DNA from: Pontitalea aquivivens
Lineage (GTDB): Bacteria; Pseudomonadota; Alphaproteobacteria; Rhodobacterales; Rhodobacteraceae
Direction: 5' to 3'
DNA: 64,000 nt
Assembly (NCBI RefSeq): GCF_046507575.1
Contig: NZ_JBKFEY010000001.1
Location: forward strand, 248,001 to 312,000
Shown: positions 9,127-16,988 of the stretch, in pieces
Layout: every line of letters begins with the position of its first letter
Numbering within the stretch: the stretch's first letter is position 1
Position numbers and translations under genes: made by a program
The notes under the pieces: generated by a model
The model's database searches: none
What the model saw: only the letters and a program-made list of their open reading frames with translations
Told to the model about the DNA's origin: nothing

Positions 9127-11133
9127 ATGACCGTATCCATCGCGCGCGAAGGCGCCATTGCTGTCGTCACCATCGACAACCCGCCCGTCAACGCGCTGTC
9201 GCAGGCGCTGCGGCAGGGGCTGTGGGATGCGGTGGGCGCGCTGGATGCGGACCCGGATGTTCGCGCGGTCGTGCTGATTTGCGCGGGGCGCACCTTCATC
9301 GCCGGCGCCGATGTCAGCGAATTCGGCAAGCCGCCGATGGAACCGTATCTGCCCGATCTGGTCGCGCGGATCGAGGCTGCGGGCAAGCCATGGATCGCGG
9401 CGATCCACGGATCGGCGCTGGGTGGCGGGCTTGAGGTCGCCTTGGGCTGCCGGTTCCGCGTCGCCGTGTCGTCGGCGGCGCTGGGCCTGCCCGAGGTGAC
9501 GCTGGGTATCGTGCCCGGCGCAGGGGGCACGGTGCGCACCCCGCGCCTTGTCGGCGCCGTCGAGGCGGCGGCCATGGCGACCACGGGCAAGCCGGTCAAG
9601 GCGGCCCGGGCGCTGGTGACCGGCCTGATCGACCAGATCATCGAGGGCGATCTGCGCACAGGTGCCGTGGCCTTTGCCGAAGCGGCGCTGAACGCGCCGC
9701 TGCCCGCGCCGGTCTGCGCGCGCGACCCTGCGCCGGCCCCCGAAGGCTTCTGGACGACGCAAGAGACGGCCGTGGCCAAGGGCGCCAAGGGCGCGGTGGC
9801 GCCGCTGCGGGCGCTTGAATGTGTGAAACGCGCCGTCACGGGCGATTTCGCCGCCGCCATGACGCATGAGCGGGACACTTTCCTTGACCTGCGCGGATCG
9901 GATCAGGCCGCAGCCCTGCGCCATGTGTTTTTTGCCGAACGTGCCGCACCGCGCCCGGCGGCGTTGGCCGGTGTGACCGCGCGCGTGATTGCCACCAGCG
10001 CGGTGATCGGCGGCGGGACGATGGGCGCAGGCATCGTCGCGGCCCTGCGCGATGCCGGCCTGCCGGTGGTGCTGATCGAACGCGATGACGAGGCGGTTGC
10101 CCGCGGTCTGGCCAATCTGGCCACTATCTTTGACGGCGCGGTCAGGCGCGGCCGCCTGACCGAGGCGCAGGCCGCCGATCGCATGGCCGGGGTGACCGGC
10201 AGCACCGATTACGCCGCACTGGCCGATATCGACCTGGTCATCGAGGCGGTGTTCGAGGAAATCGGCGTCAAGCGTGCGGTCTTTGCCGAACTGGGCCGGG
10301 TTTGCCGCCCCGATGCGATCCTGGCGACCAACACATCCTATCTGGACCCGCGCGCCATTGCCGAAGGCCTGCCCCATCCCGAACGCTTCCTGGGGCTGCA
10401 TTTCTTCAGCCCGGCCAATGTGATGAAGCTGCTGGAAATCGTGCCGACGCCCGACACCACGCCGCAGGTGCTGGCCAGCGGGTTCGCGCTGGCGCGCAGC
10501 CTGGGCAAGATGCCGGTGCAGGCGGGGATTTGCGACGGCTTCATCGGCAACCGCATCCTGAAACGCTATCGTGCCGCGGCCGAGACGCTGGTCCGCCAGG
10601 GTATCGCCATTGCCGAGGTGGATGCGGCGATGCGCGGCTTTGGCCTGGCGATGGGGCCGTTCGAGGCCCAGGATCTGGGCGGGCTCGACATCGCCTTTCT
10701 GCAACGTGAAGGCGCGCGCGCGCGCGGCGAGGACGTGCCCGGAATGCTGGGCGACATTCTGGTGCGCGCGGGCCGCAAGGGGCAAAAGACCGGCGGTGGC
10801 TGGTATGATTATGCGCCGGGTGAACGCAAGCCTGTGGCCTCGGATACGGTGGCAGGGTTGCTGGCCACGCAGATCGCCCCCGGCGCGGCGCTGGACCGTG
10901 CGGCGATTGCGGCACGGCTGGTGGCCGAAATGGCCGAGGAAGGCGCCGCGATCCTGGCCGAAGGCATCGCGCACAAGGCCGCGGATATCGATCTGGTGAA
11001 GATCCACGGCTATGGCTTCCCGCGCTGGCGGGGCGGGCCGATGTTCCATGCGATCCGCCGCGGGATCGGCGGGCTGGCGCAGGATCTGGGCCGCGCGCCC
11101 GCGCCGGTGCTGGCGGCGTTGCTGGGTGGCTGA
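9127..11133 (+). CDS. Fused enoyl-CoA hydratase / 3-hydroxyacyl-CoA dehydrogenase (FadJ-like)
   Basis: A 668-residue multifunctional beta-oxidation protein. The N-terminal crotonase domain has HGSALGGGLEVALGC near residues 97-111 and LPEVTLGIVPGAGGT with the second Glu. The NAD-binding dehydrogenase domain follows, with GGGTMGAGIVAALRDAG near 296-312 and the catalytic His in LHFFSPANVMKLLEIV. The C-terminal domain ends with HGYGFPRWRGGPM. Here it could supply the PaaF/PaaH-type steps that turn the opened phenylacetate ring into beta-ketoadipyl-CoA. General fatty-acid oxidation is equally possible. It abuts livF. Confidence 0.9.
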   Translation: MTVSIAREGAIAVVTIDNPPVNALSQALRQGLWDAVGALDADPDVRAVVLICAGRTFIAGADVSEFGKPPMEPYLPDLVARIEAAGKPWIAAIHGSALGGGLEVALGCRFRVAVSSAALGLPEVTLGIVPGAGGTVRTPRLVGAVEAAAMATTGKPVKAARALVTGLIDQIIEGDLRTGAVAFAEAALNAPLPAPVCARDPAPAPEGFWTTQETAVAKGAKGAVAPLRALECVKRAVTGDFAAAMTHERDTFLDLRGSDQAAALRHVFFAERAAPRPAALAGVTARVIATSAVIGGGTMGAGIVAALRDAGLPVVLIERDDEAVARGLANLATIFDGAVRRGRLTEAQAADRMAGVTGSTDYAALADIDLVIEAVFEEIGVKRAVFAELGRVCRPDAILATNTSYLDPRAIAEGLPHPERFLGLHFFSPANVMKLLEIVPTPDTTPQVLASGFALARSLGKMPVQAGICDGFIGNRILKRYRAAAETLVRQGIAIAEVDAAMRGFGLAMGPFEAQDLGGLDIAFLQREGARARGEDVPGMLGDILVRAGRKGQKTGGGWYDYAPGERKPVASDTVAGLLATQIAPGAALDRAAIAARLVAEMAEEGAAILAEGIAHKAADIDLVKIHGYGFPRWRGGPMFHAIRRGIGGLAQDLGRAPAPVLAALLGG

Positions 11134-11260
11134 CGCGGCAGTCCGGGCCGACCGGCGGGGGCGGGCGCGATCTGTGATCCGCTGCCAAAGCGGATTGAGC
11201 GCGGGGGCCGGATCGGGCACAAGGGGGGCGTAAACGTTGCCCTGTTATCCCGGAGCCCGC

Positions 11261-12379
11261 ATGCGCTTTGATCCCGACCTTCCGCTGGCCGCGCGTGTTC
11301 GCATCGTCGAAAATGCGCTGATCGTGCCCTTTGGCGCCGGCAAGGCCGGCGGCATCCGCCGCCCCGCGGGCGTCTATGACGCCGATGGCGCCTATCTGGC
11401 GGATGGTCAGTGCTTTCGCAATTCGCGCCAGCCCACCACGATCGAACCGGCAGGCCCGCCGCCCGTGCCGGATGGCGACACGCTGCCGGGCCTGTGGCTT
11501 TACGGTGGGATGCTTTACAATCATTTTGGTCATTTCTTGCTGGAATCCACCGGCCGGCTGTGGGCGGCGGGGATGGTGGATGAAAAGGTCCGGGGCGAGC
11601 TGTTCCTGCTGAAAAAGCAGGTCACGCGGCCCAACCGCTTCATCCGGCCGATGCGCCCGATGCTGTCGCTGTTCGGGGCGCGCCACAAACGCGCGCAGGG
11701 CGTGATCGCGCCGGTGCGGGTGGAACGGCTGGTGCTGGCACCGCAGGGCTTTGGCACCGGCGACATGATCGCCGCCTGCCCGGAATTCCGCGCCCATGTC
11801 AAACGCCATCTGGGCCGCACTATCGCGCCCGATGGCCCCGAGTGCATCTATATCTCGCGCACGCGGCTGTTTTCCAAGCGCGGGCGCTATTTCGGCGAGA
11901 CGCATCTGGAACGCCTGTTCCAGGCCGAGGGCTACAGCATCTATCACCCCCAGGAACATCCGGTCGAGGCGCAGATCGCGCAGTACAAGGCCGCCAGGGT
12001 GATCGTGTCCAGCGATTCATCCGCCTTGCATCTGGCTGCCTTCTTCGCCGGGCCACAGGATCGCGTGGGCATCATCCTGCGCCGGCCCGGTGACACGATC
12101 GAGGATTACCTGACCCAGTATCGCCATTTCGCCGGGCTGGAACCCGATGTCATCGATGCGCTGTCGGGGCGCTATTACCAGTTCGCAGGCGCCCAGCCGT
12201 CGCAGAAAAGCGAGATCTATTCCGAACTGGATTTTCCCGCGCTGGGCCGCGATCTGGCCGCGCGGGGGTTCATCGGCGGTCCTGATCGCTGGGCACCGCT
12301 GCCGCCCGGCGCGATCGCCGCCGAACGCGACGACCTGGCCGCGCGGCTTGGCACGCAGATTGTGCCGATGGCGGGCTGA
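11261..12379 (+). CDS. Glycosyltransferase family 61 (DUF563)-like protein
   Basis: A 372-residue protein with the GT61 pattern: GLWLYGGMLYNHFGHFLLES near residues 80-100, then CIYISRTRLFSKRGRYF and a conserved region with SSDSSALHLAAFF. GT61 enzymes transfer sugars in cell-surface glycans; the acceptor here is unknown. The ATG at 11261 is chosen; a TTG 24 bases upstream would add eight residues. It opens the accessory glycan region after the beta-oxidation gene. Confidence 0.75.
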   Translation: MRFDPDLPLAARVRIVENALIVPFGAGKAGGIRRPAGVYDADGAYLADGQCFRNSRQPTTIEPAGPPPVPDGDTLPGLWLYGGMLYNHFGHFLLESTGRLWAAGMVDEKVRGELFLLKKQVTRPNRFIRPMRPMLSLFGARHKRAQGVIAPVRVERLVLAPQGFGTGDMIAACPEFRAHVKRHLGRTIAPDGPECIYISRTRLFSKRGRYFGETHLERLFQAEGYSIYHPQEHPVEAQIAQYKAARVIVSSDSSALHLAAFFAGPQDRVGIILRRPGDTIEDYLTQYRHFAGLEPDVIDALSGRYYQFAGAQPSQKSEIYSELDFPALGRDLAARGFIGGPDRWAPLPPGAIAAERDDLAARLGTQIVPMAG

Positions 12380-12481
12380 TGGCCCCATCACAAGCCTTTT
12401 CCGGGCGCCCCGATTGGTCTATGCCTGCGGCGTCTGTCGTATTTGCGCCGCTTTTGGGCGCTGTTATCCGGGTACCTGCGC

Positions 12482-13300
12482 ATGAATATGTCCCGCCGTC
12501 CTGTCGCCTCGCTCTGGATCGGGCCGAAGCTTCACTATCTTAACCAGCTTTGCCTGAAATCACATCTGCGGCACGGTCATCCGGTCACGCTGTATTGCAC
12601 CGACGCGGTCGACAATGCGCCCGAGGGGGTGCAGATCCGCCCCGCCACCGAGATCATGGATATCGACATGACCCTGGTTGCGGCGACCTCGGCCTCGTTC
12701 CTGTCGAATGTGTTTCGCTACAAGATGATCCGCAAGACCGGCGCGCTGTGGATCGATTGCGATGCCTTCTGCCACAAGCCCTTTCCCGATGAATGGGACT
12801 TTGTCTTTGCCGGGCACGGCATGCGCGGGGCGCTGAACTGCGGGGTCGTGGGGCTGCCGCAGCACTGCGCGCTGATGGATCAGCTGCTGGATTACTATGA
12901 CAACCTGCCCGATTATCCCGCCTGGTGGAACAAGCGCCAGCGCAAGCAGATGGACAAGCTGCGTGAAAAGGGCGGCATGAGCCATGGCGAGATGATCTAT
13001 AAAACCGAGCGCACCGCCTTTGGACCGCAGGCCTTCACCTGGTTTGCCCAGCAGACCGGCGATATCGAAAAGGCGATGACGCCGGATGTGTTGTACCCTG
13101 TTCCATTTCAGCTGAACGATGTGTTCTTTGACCCCCATGGCCGGGTTGAAGGGCATTTCACCGACCAGACCGTCAGCGTGCACCTGTATACCAACGGCAC
13201 CAAGCCCTGGTGGCGCAAGAACCCGCCGCTGCCCAATTCCTACGTCGCGCGCATGTGCGCCGAGGTCGGGATCACCCCGGAAGCGGCGCTGGAAGACTAG
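12482..13300 (+). CDS. Glycosyltransferase with DXD motif (GT32-like)
   Basis: A 272-residue protein. ASLWIGPKLHYLNQLCLKS near the N-terminus and the DXD-type motif TGALWIDCDAFCHKPF (about residues 88-103) resemble sugar-binding transferases of the GT32/capsule type. NCGVVGLPQHC follows at the expected distance. No signal peptide or membrane segment is visible, so it probably acts in the cytoplasm. The next glycosyltransferase starts five bases after its stop. Donor and acceptor cannot be told from the sequence. Confidence 0.7.
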   Translation: MNMSRRPVASLWIGPKLHYLNQLCLKSHLRHGHPVTLYCTDAVDNAPEGVQIRPATEIMDIDMTLVAATSASFLSNVFRYKMIRKTGALWIDCDAFCHKPFPDEWDFVFAGHGMRGALNCGVVGLPQHCALMDQLLDYYDNLPDYPAWWNKRQRKQMDKLREKGGMSHGEMIYKTERTAFGPQAFTWFAQQTGDIEKAMTPDVLYPVPFQLNDVFFDPHGRVEGHFTDQTVSVHLYTNGTKPWWRKNPPLPNSYVARMCAEVGITPEAALED

Positions 13301-13305
13301 GGCCG

Positions 13306-15132
13306 ATGGCGCTGGCCCGGCATCAAAGCCCGCACGGCACCGTGATGGCGGTGTCGATGATGAAGGATGAGGCGCCGTTCCTGCTGGAATGGTTCGCCCA
13401 TCATCTGGCCGTGGGCTTTACCGATATCCTTGTCTATACCAACGACTGCACCGACGGCACGGTCGAGATGCTGCAGCGCCTTGAGGAACTGGGCCTGGGC
13501 TATCACCGCCCGAACGTGATCCCCGAAGGGATCAAGCCCCAGCCCTCGGCGCTGGCCCATGCCGAGGCCGAACCGCTGGTGGCGGCGGCCGATTGGGTGA
13601 TGGTGTTCGATGCCGATGAATTCCTGTGCATCAACCACCCCTCGGGCACGATCGACGGGATGCTGGATGACGCGGTGGCGCGCGGGGCCAATGGCATCGT
13701 CATCACCTGGCGCATCTTTGGGTCGGGCTTTGTGGTGGACTGGTCGCGCGACCCGGTGACCGGGCAATATCTGTATGCCGCGCCGCCGCTGTGGCGCATG
13801 GGCTGGGGCGTCAAGACGCTGTTCAAATACGACCCCGAATACTGGAAGCTGGGCATCCACCGCCCCAAGATCCGCAACAAGCACATCGACACCGGTTTTC
13901 CCGATCAGGTGCATTGGCTGAATGGATCGGGCCAGCCGATGGAGGATTATTTCCGCTTTCGCGGCTGGCGGTCGATCCGGCGCACGCTGGGCTATGACTG
14001 GGCGCAGCTGAACCATTATGCGGTGAAATCGGTGGACAGCTATGCGATCCGCAAGTTCCGCGGCAACGTCAACAACAAGAAAGACAAATACAACGCCGAT
14101 TACTGGGCGCTGCAGGACCGCAATGAGGTGCGCGACGACAAGATCCTGCGCCATGCCGCGCGGCGCGGCGACATCATGGCGCAATTGCTGGCCGATCCGG
14201 TGCTGGCACGGCTGCATTACGCCGCGCTGGACCGGGTTGAGGCGCGCCTGGCCGAATACAAGCAGACCGAGGCCTATGCCGACCTGAAGGCGGGCCTGCT
14301 GGCGGCGGGTCAGGTGCCGATCACCCAGGTCACCGCCAAGCCGCCGCAGCCGCGCGATCCGCTGAAGATCGCGGCGCTGATGTCCGATGTCGAAAAGCGC
14401 GCGCGCGCCCGCCCCATCGCGGAACGGCGCAGCAAACCGTCCGGGGAATTCGGCGATCTGACCGGCAGCCCCTTTCTGCCCGGCCCGGTTGATTTCGGCC
14501 TGCCGGTGGCGCTGGAACAGGTGGACAATCGCGGCATCACCGTGCCGGCGGATCCGCGGCTGTTCGCCCCCGACGCGCTGGAGGCGCTGCGCGCGGGCAA
14601 GTTCGAACGCCGCGCCGCGCGCCATATCGCCGCCCATATCGAAGGCTGCGCGCGGCTGCTGGATGCGACGGGGGGCTTTGGTCTGGTTGCGATGATGGGC
14701 CTGCGCGCCCATCCGGGGCTGCAGGCGATGGTGCAGGGCGCGCGCGCCGATCTGATCGCCTTTTCCCGCCAGGTGGGCGCGCTGAACGGCCTGTCGGACC
14801 GGCTGCGCCATGCCACCGGCCCGTTGGTGCTGGCGGGGGACGACGCGACCAGCGGCGCCCGGGGGCTGGCACATTGCCTGGCCGATTTCCGCCCCGACGT
14901 GCTGCGCCTGTCGGCCTGCGCGCTGGATGCGGCGATGGTTCGGCCCGACTGGCTTGCGCCGCTGCGCCGCGTGATCCTGCTGCCCGAGGGCGCAAGTGAA
15001 CAGGGGCTGGCCGACTGGGACAGGCTGCTGTCCGACGCCGGTCTGCGGCGCGGGGGCGCAGGGGACGCGCCGGCAGGCGGGGCCTATCGACGCGACCCGG
15101 CGGGGCCCGGGGCGGAACAGGATAGCTTGTGA
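13306..15132 (+). CDS. Two-domain protein: GT2-like glycosyltransferase plus degenerate methyltransferase-like domain
   Basis: A 608-residue protein. Residues 1-330 form a GT2-like transferase: MAVSMMKDEAPFLLEWFAHH near the start, YTNDCTDGTVEML, and the DXD motif VMVFDADEFLCI near residue 100. After a linker rich in Pro and Arg (about 345-375), residues 410-600 resemble a Rossmann methyltransferase of FkbM layout (LLDATGGFGLVAMMGL, then GALNGLSD). The glycine-rich loop and acidic ligand are eroded, so activity of this part is doubtful. The start at 13306 lies five bases after the previous gene. Confidence 0.7.
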   Translation: MALARHQSPHGTVMAVSMMKDEAPFLLEWFAHHLAVGFTDILVYTNDCTDGTVEMLQRLEELGLGYHRPNVIPEGIKPQPSALAHAEAEPLVAAADWVMVFDADEFLCINHPSGTIDGMLDDAVARGANGIVITWRIFGSGFVVDWSRDPVTGQYLYAAPPLWRMGWGVKTLFKYDPEYWKLGIHRPKIRNKHIDTGFPDQVHWLNGSGQPMEDYFRFRGWRSIRRTLGYDWAQLNHYAVKSVDSYAIRKFRGNVNNKKDKYNADYWALQDRNEVRDDKILRHAARRGDIMAQLLADPVLARLHYAALDRVEARLAEYKQTEAYADLKAGLLAAGQVPITQVTAKPPQPRDPLKIAALMSDVEKRARARPIAERRSKPSGEFGDLTGSPFLPGPVDFGLPVALEQVDNRGITVPADPRLFAPDALEALRAGKFERRAARHIAAHIEGCARLLDATGGFGLVAMMGLRAHPGLQAMVQGARADLIAFSRQVGALNGLSDRLRHATGPLVLAGDDATSGARGLAHCLADFRPDVLRLSACALDAAMVRPDWLAPLRRVILLPEGASEQGLADWDRLLSDAGLRRGGAGDAPAGGAYRRDPAGPGAEQDSL

Positions 15133-15160
15133 GGGGGCCTGCGGTTGCGGGTGAAATTAG

Positions 15161-16009
15161 ATGGTAAAAGAACTTGCCTGTGCCGTGACCCATGTCCGAC
15201 AGGAAACCTATTTTCTTCAGAAGTGGATCGATCACTACGCCCCAATCGTGGGCCGCAAGAACCTTCATGTCGTTCTTGATGGTTCGGACTGGGAACCCAA
15301 GGTTGACCTGACTGGACTGAATGTCGAGGTGGTCGAGGGTGCGCCACGGGCGCGAATCCGCAATGATCGTTTTATCGCAAAGGAAATGTCGGCGCGTGCA
15401 AATCGGCTTCGCAAGTCCTATCGCTATGTTTTGCGGATGGATTGCGATGAGTTTGTCGTGCTGGACCCAGCTTGGGGCGGCGATTGGGCACAGGCGCTCG
15501 ATGAAGTGGATGAGGATGGCTATATCTTCGCCTTGGGTCTGGACGTGGTCCAGCGCGGTCGGGATTTGCCGCCCATAGAACGAAGCCGGCCGACTTTGCT
15601 TCAACGTCCGCACGCGGTGATTACGGGCCTTTATTCAAAGCCCTTCGTGATAAGCCGCTGGAACAATTGGACCGGCGGGGCGCATCGGCTGATTAACCGT
15701 ACCGTCAAGATGTCGGATCGGTTTGTCATGTTTCACTTGGCGTTGAGCGATCAGTCGGTCGCGGTCGAACGGCACACCGCGCGGGGCGGAGACGGTCAGC
15801 ACGCTTCCCATGTCAATTATATAGACGAGCGCCTTGCGCTGATCGAGGCCGCTGCGGGTAATCCTGTCGGCGATTTCAACGTTGTGGCAGCAGCGGCGCG
15901 TCATGATTTTGCTGTGAACGAAAACGGCGAGGCGCGTACCCGCCCGCCACCGCAAAGTGATCCGGCGTGGACCGTGCGCATCCCCGATCGCTTCCTGAAC
16001 CTTGTCTGA
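15161..16009 (+). CDS. GT2-like glycosyltransferase, lower-GC gene
   Basis: A 282-residue protein that opens with MVKELACAVTHVRQETYFLQ and carries the metal-binding motif YVLRMDCDEFVVLDP near residues 86-100. It matches the family of short Rhodobacterales glycosyltransferases containing a DCDEF/DADEF core. Codons are clearly richer in A and T than in neighbouring genes, which suggests later acquisition. It stands 28 bases after the previous gene. The sugar specificity is unknown. Confidence 0.7.
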   Translation: MVKELACAVTHVRQETYFLQKWIDHYAPIVGRKNLHVVLDGSDWEPKVDLTGLNVEVVEGAPRARIRNDRFIAKEMSARANRLRKSYRYVLRMDCDEFVVLDPAWGGDWAQALDEVDEDGYIFALGLDVVQRGRDLPPIERSRPTLLQRPHAVITGLYSKPFVISRWNNWTGGAHRLINRTVKMSDRFVMFHLALSDQSVAVERHTARGGDGQHASHVNYIDERLALIEAAAGNPVGDFNVVAAAARHDFAVNENGEARTRPPPQSDPAWTVRIPDRFLNLV

Positions 16010-16040
16010 CCGATGTGCACCCGATCATGAGATGGTCCCA

Positions 16041-16982
16041 ATGACAGATACCTCCTTCATCTTCGTCGCTGATGGGCCGCGCTTTGAAGATCCGGCTGTG
16101 ATCCTTGCCGGGTCGATCCGCGTGCAACATGGCGATGCCGCCGCGATTCATGCCTATTGCCCGGAAGAAAAGGCGCAGACCCTGTCCGCCTTTTTCCGTG
16201 CGGCAATGGCGGAACTTGGCGTCCAGATCAGCCCGATCCCCGCGGGCCCGTCGCCCTTTGCCGAACCCTATCCGCATGGCAACAAGATTCTTGCCGCCGC
16301 GCAGCCGCGTTCGGGCGCCCGAACGGTGTTCCTGGATACGGATACCGTCCTGTTGGCGCCGCTTGTCCGGAAACAGGCACAGACTTTGGTTGCCGCCGTG
16401 CCCGAGGGGGTTCCGACATGGGGCCGCCACACCGGGGACTGGGCACCGGTCTATGCCCATTTCGGCTTGCCGCTTCCCGATGCGCGGGTGCGACTGTGTC
16501 GCGGGCGCCGGATTGAGGTGTTGCCTTATTTCAATGCCGGTTTTCTGAGCTTTCCCGAGCATGGATCGCACGGACAGCGGTTCGGCAAGCTCTGGCTTGA
16601 AACCGCGGCGGAAATAGATCACCGGCTTGATATTCCCAACAAGCGCCCGTGGCTTGATCAGATCGCCCTGCCAATCGCAATCGCCCGCAGCCAGATCGGT
16701 TGGGAAGCATGGCCCGAGAAATTCAATTATTCGCTGTATCGGCGACAATTCCCGATCGAGGCCGACCGGGCTCTGGTGCATTATCATCTGCCCAGCCTGT
16801 TTCGGGCGGATATCGGTTGCATGCGCGCCTACCGCTCTGTCTTGCGGCTTTTGCCGGCTGAGCTGGCGCGTGAATTGCGTCAGCGCGCGCCGGCTTTCGA
16901 AATGCCCGGTCGTGGCCGTGCCCGTGCGGATTTCATGCCGGTTCTGGATCTGGATGCCCCGGATCAACCACAGCCCGACTGA
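16041..16982 (+). CDS. GT8-like putative glycosyltransferase
   Basis: A 313-residue protein. It has the DXD-type motif GARTVFLDTDTVLLAPL near residues 94-110 and an LPYFNAGFLSFPEHG segment, as in GT8-like nucleotide-sugar transferases. The ATG at 16041 (MTDTSFIFVADGP) is chosen over a TTG at 16002. Codon use is intermediate between the preceding lower-GC gene and the rest of the window. It converges on the sulfatase gene, whose stop lies only six bases away on the other strand. Confidence 0.6.
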   Translation: MTDTSFIFVADGPRFEDPAVILAGSIRVQHGDAAAIHAYCPEEKAQTLSAFFRAAMAELGVQISPIPAGPSPFAEPYPHGNKILAAAQPRSGARTVFLDTDTVLLAPLVRKQAQTLVAAVPEGVPTWGRHTGDWAPVYAHFGLPLPDARVRLCRGRRIEVLPYFNAGFLSFPEHGSHGQRFGKLWLETAAEIDHRLDIPNKRPWLDQIALPIAIARSQIGWEAWPEKFNYSLYRRQFPIEADRALVHYHLPSLFRADIGCMRAYRSVLRLLPAELARELRQRAPAFEMPGRGRARADFMPVLDLDAPDQPQPD

Positions 16983-16988
16983 CCCCCG

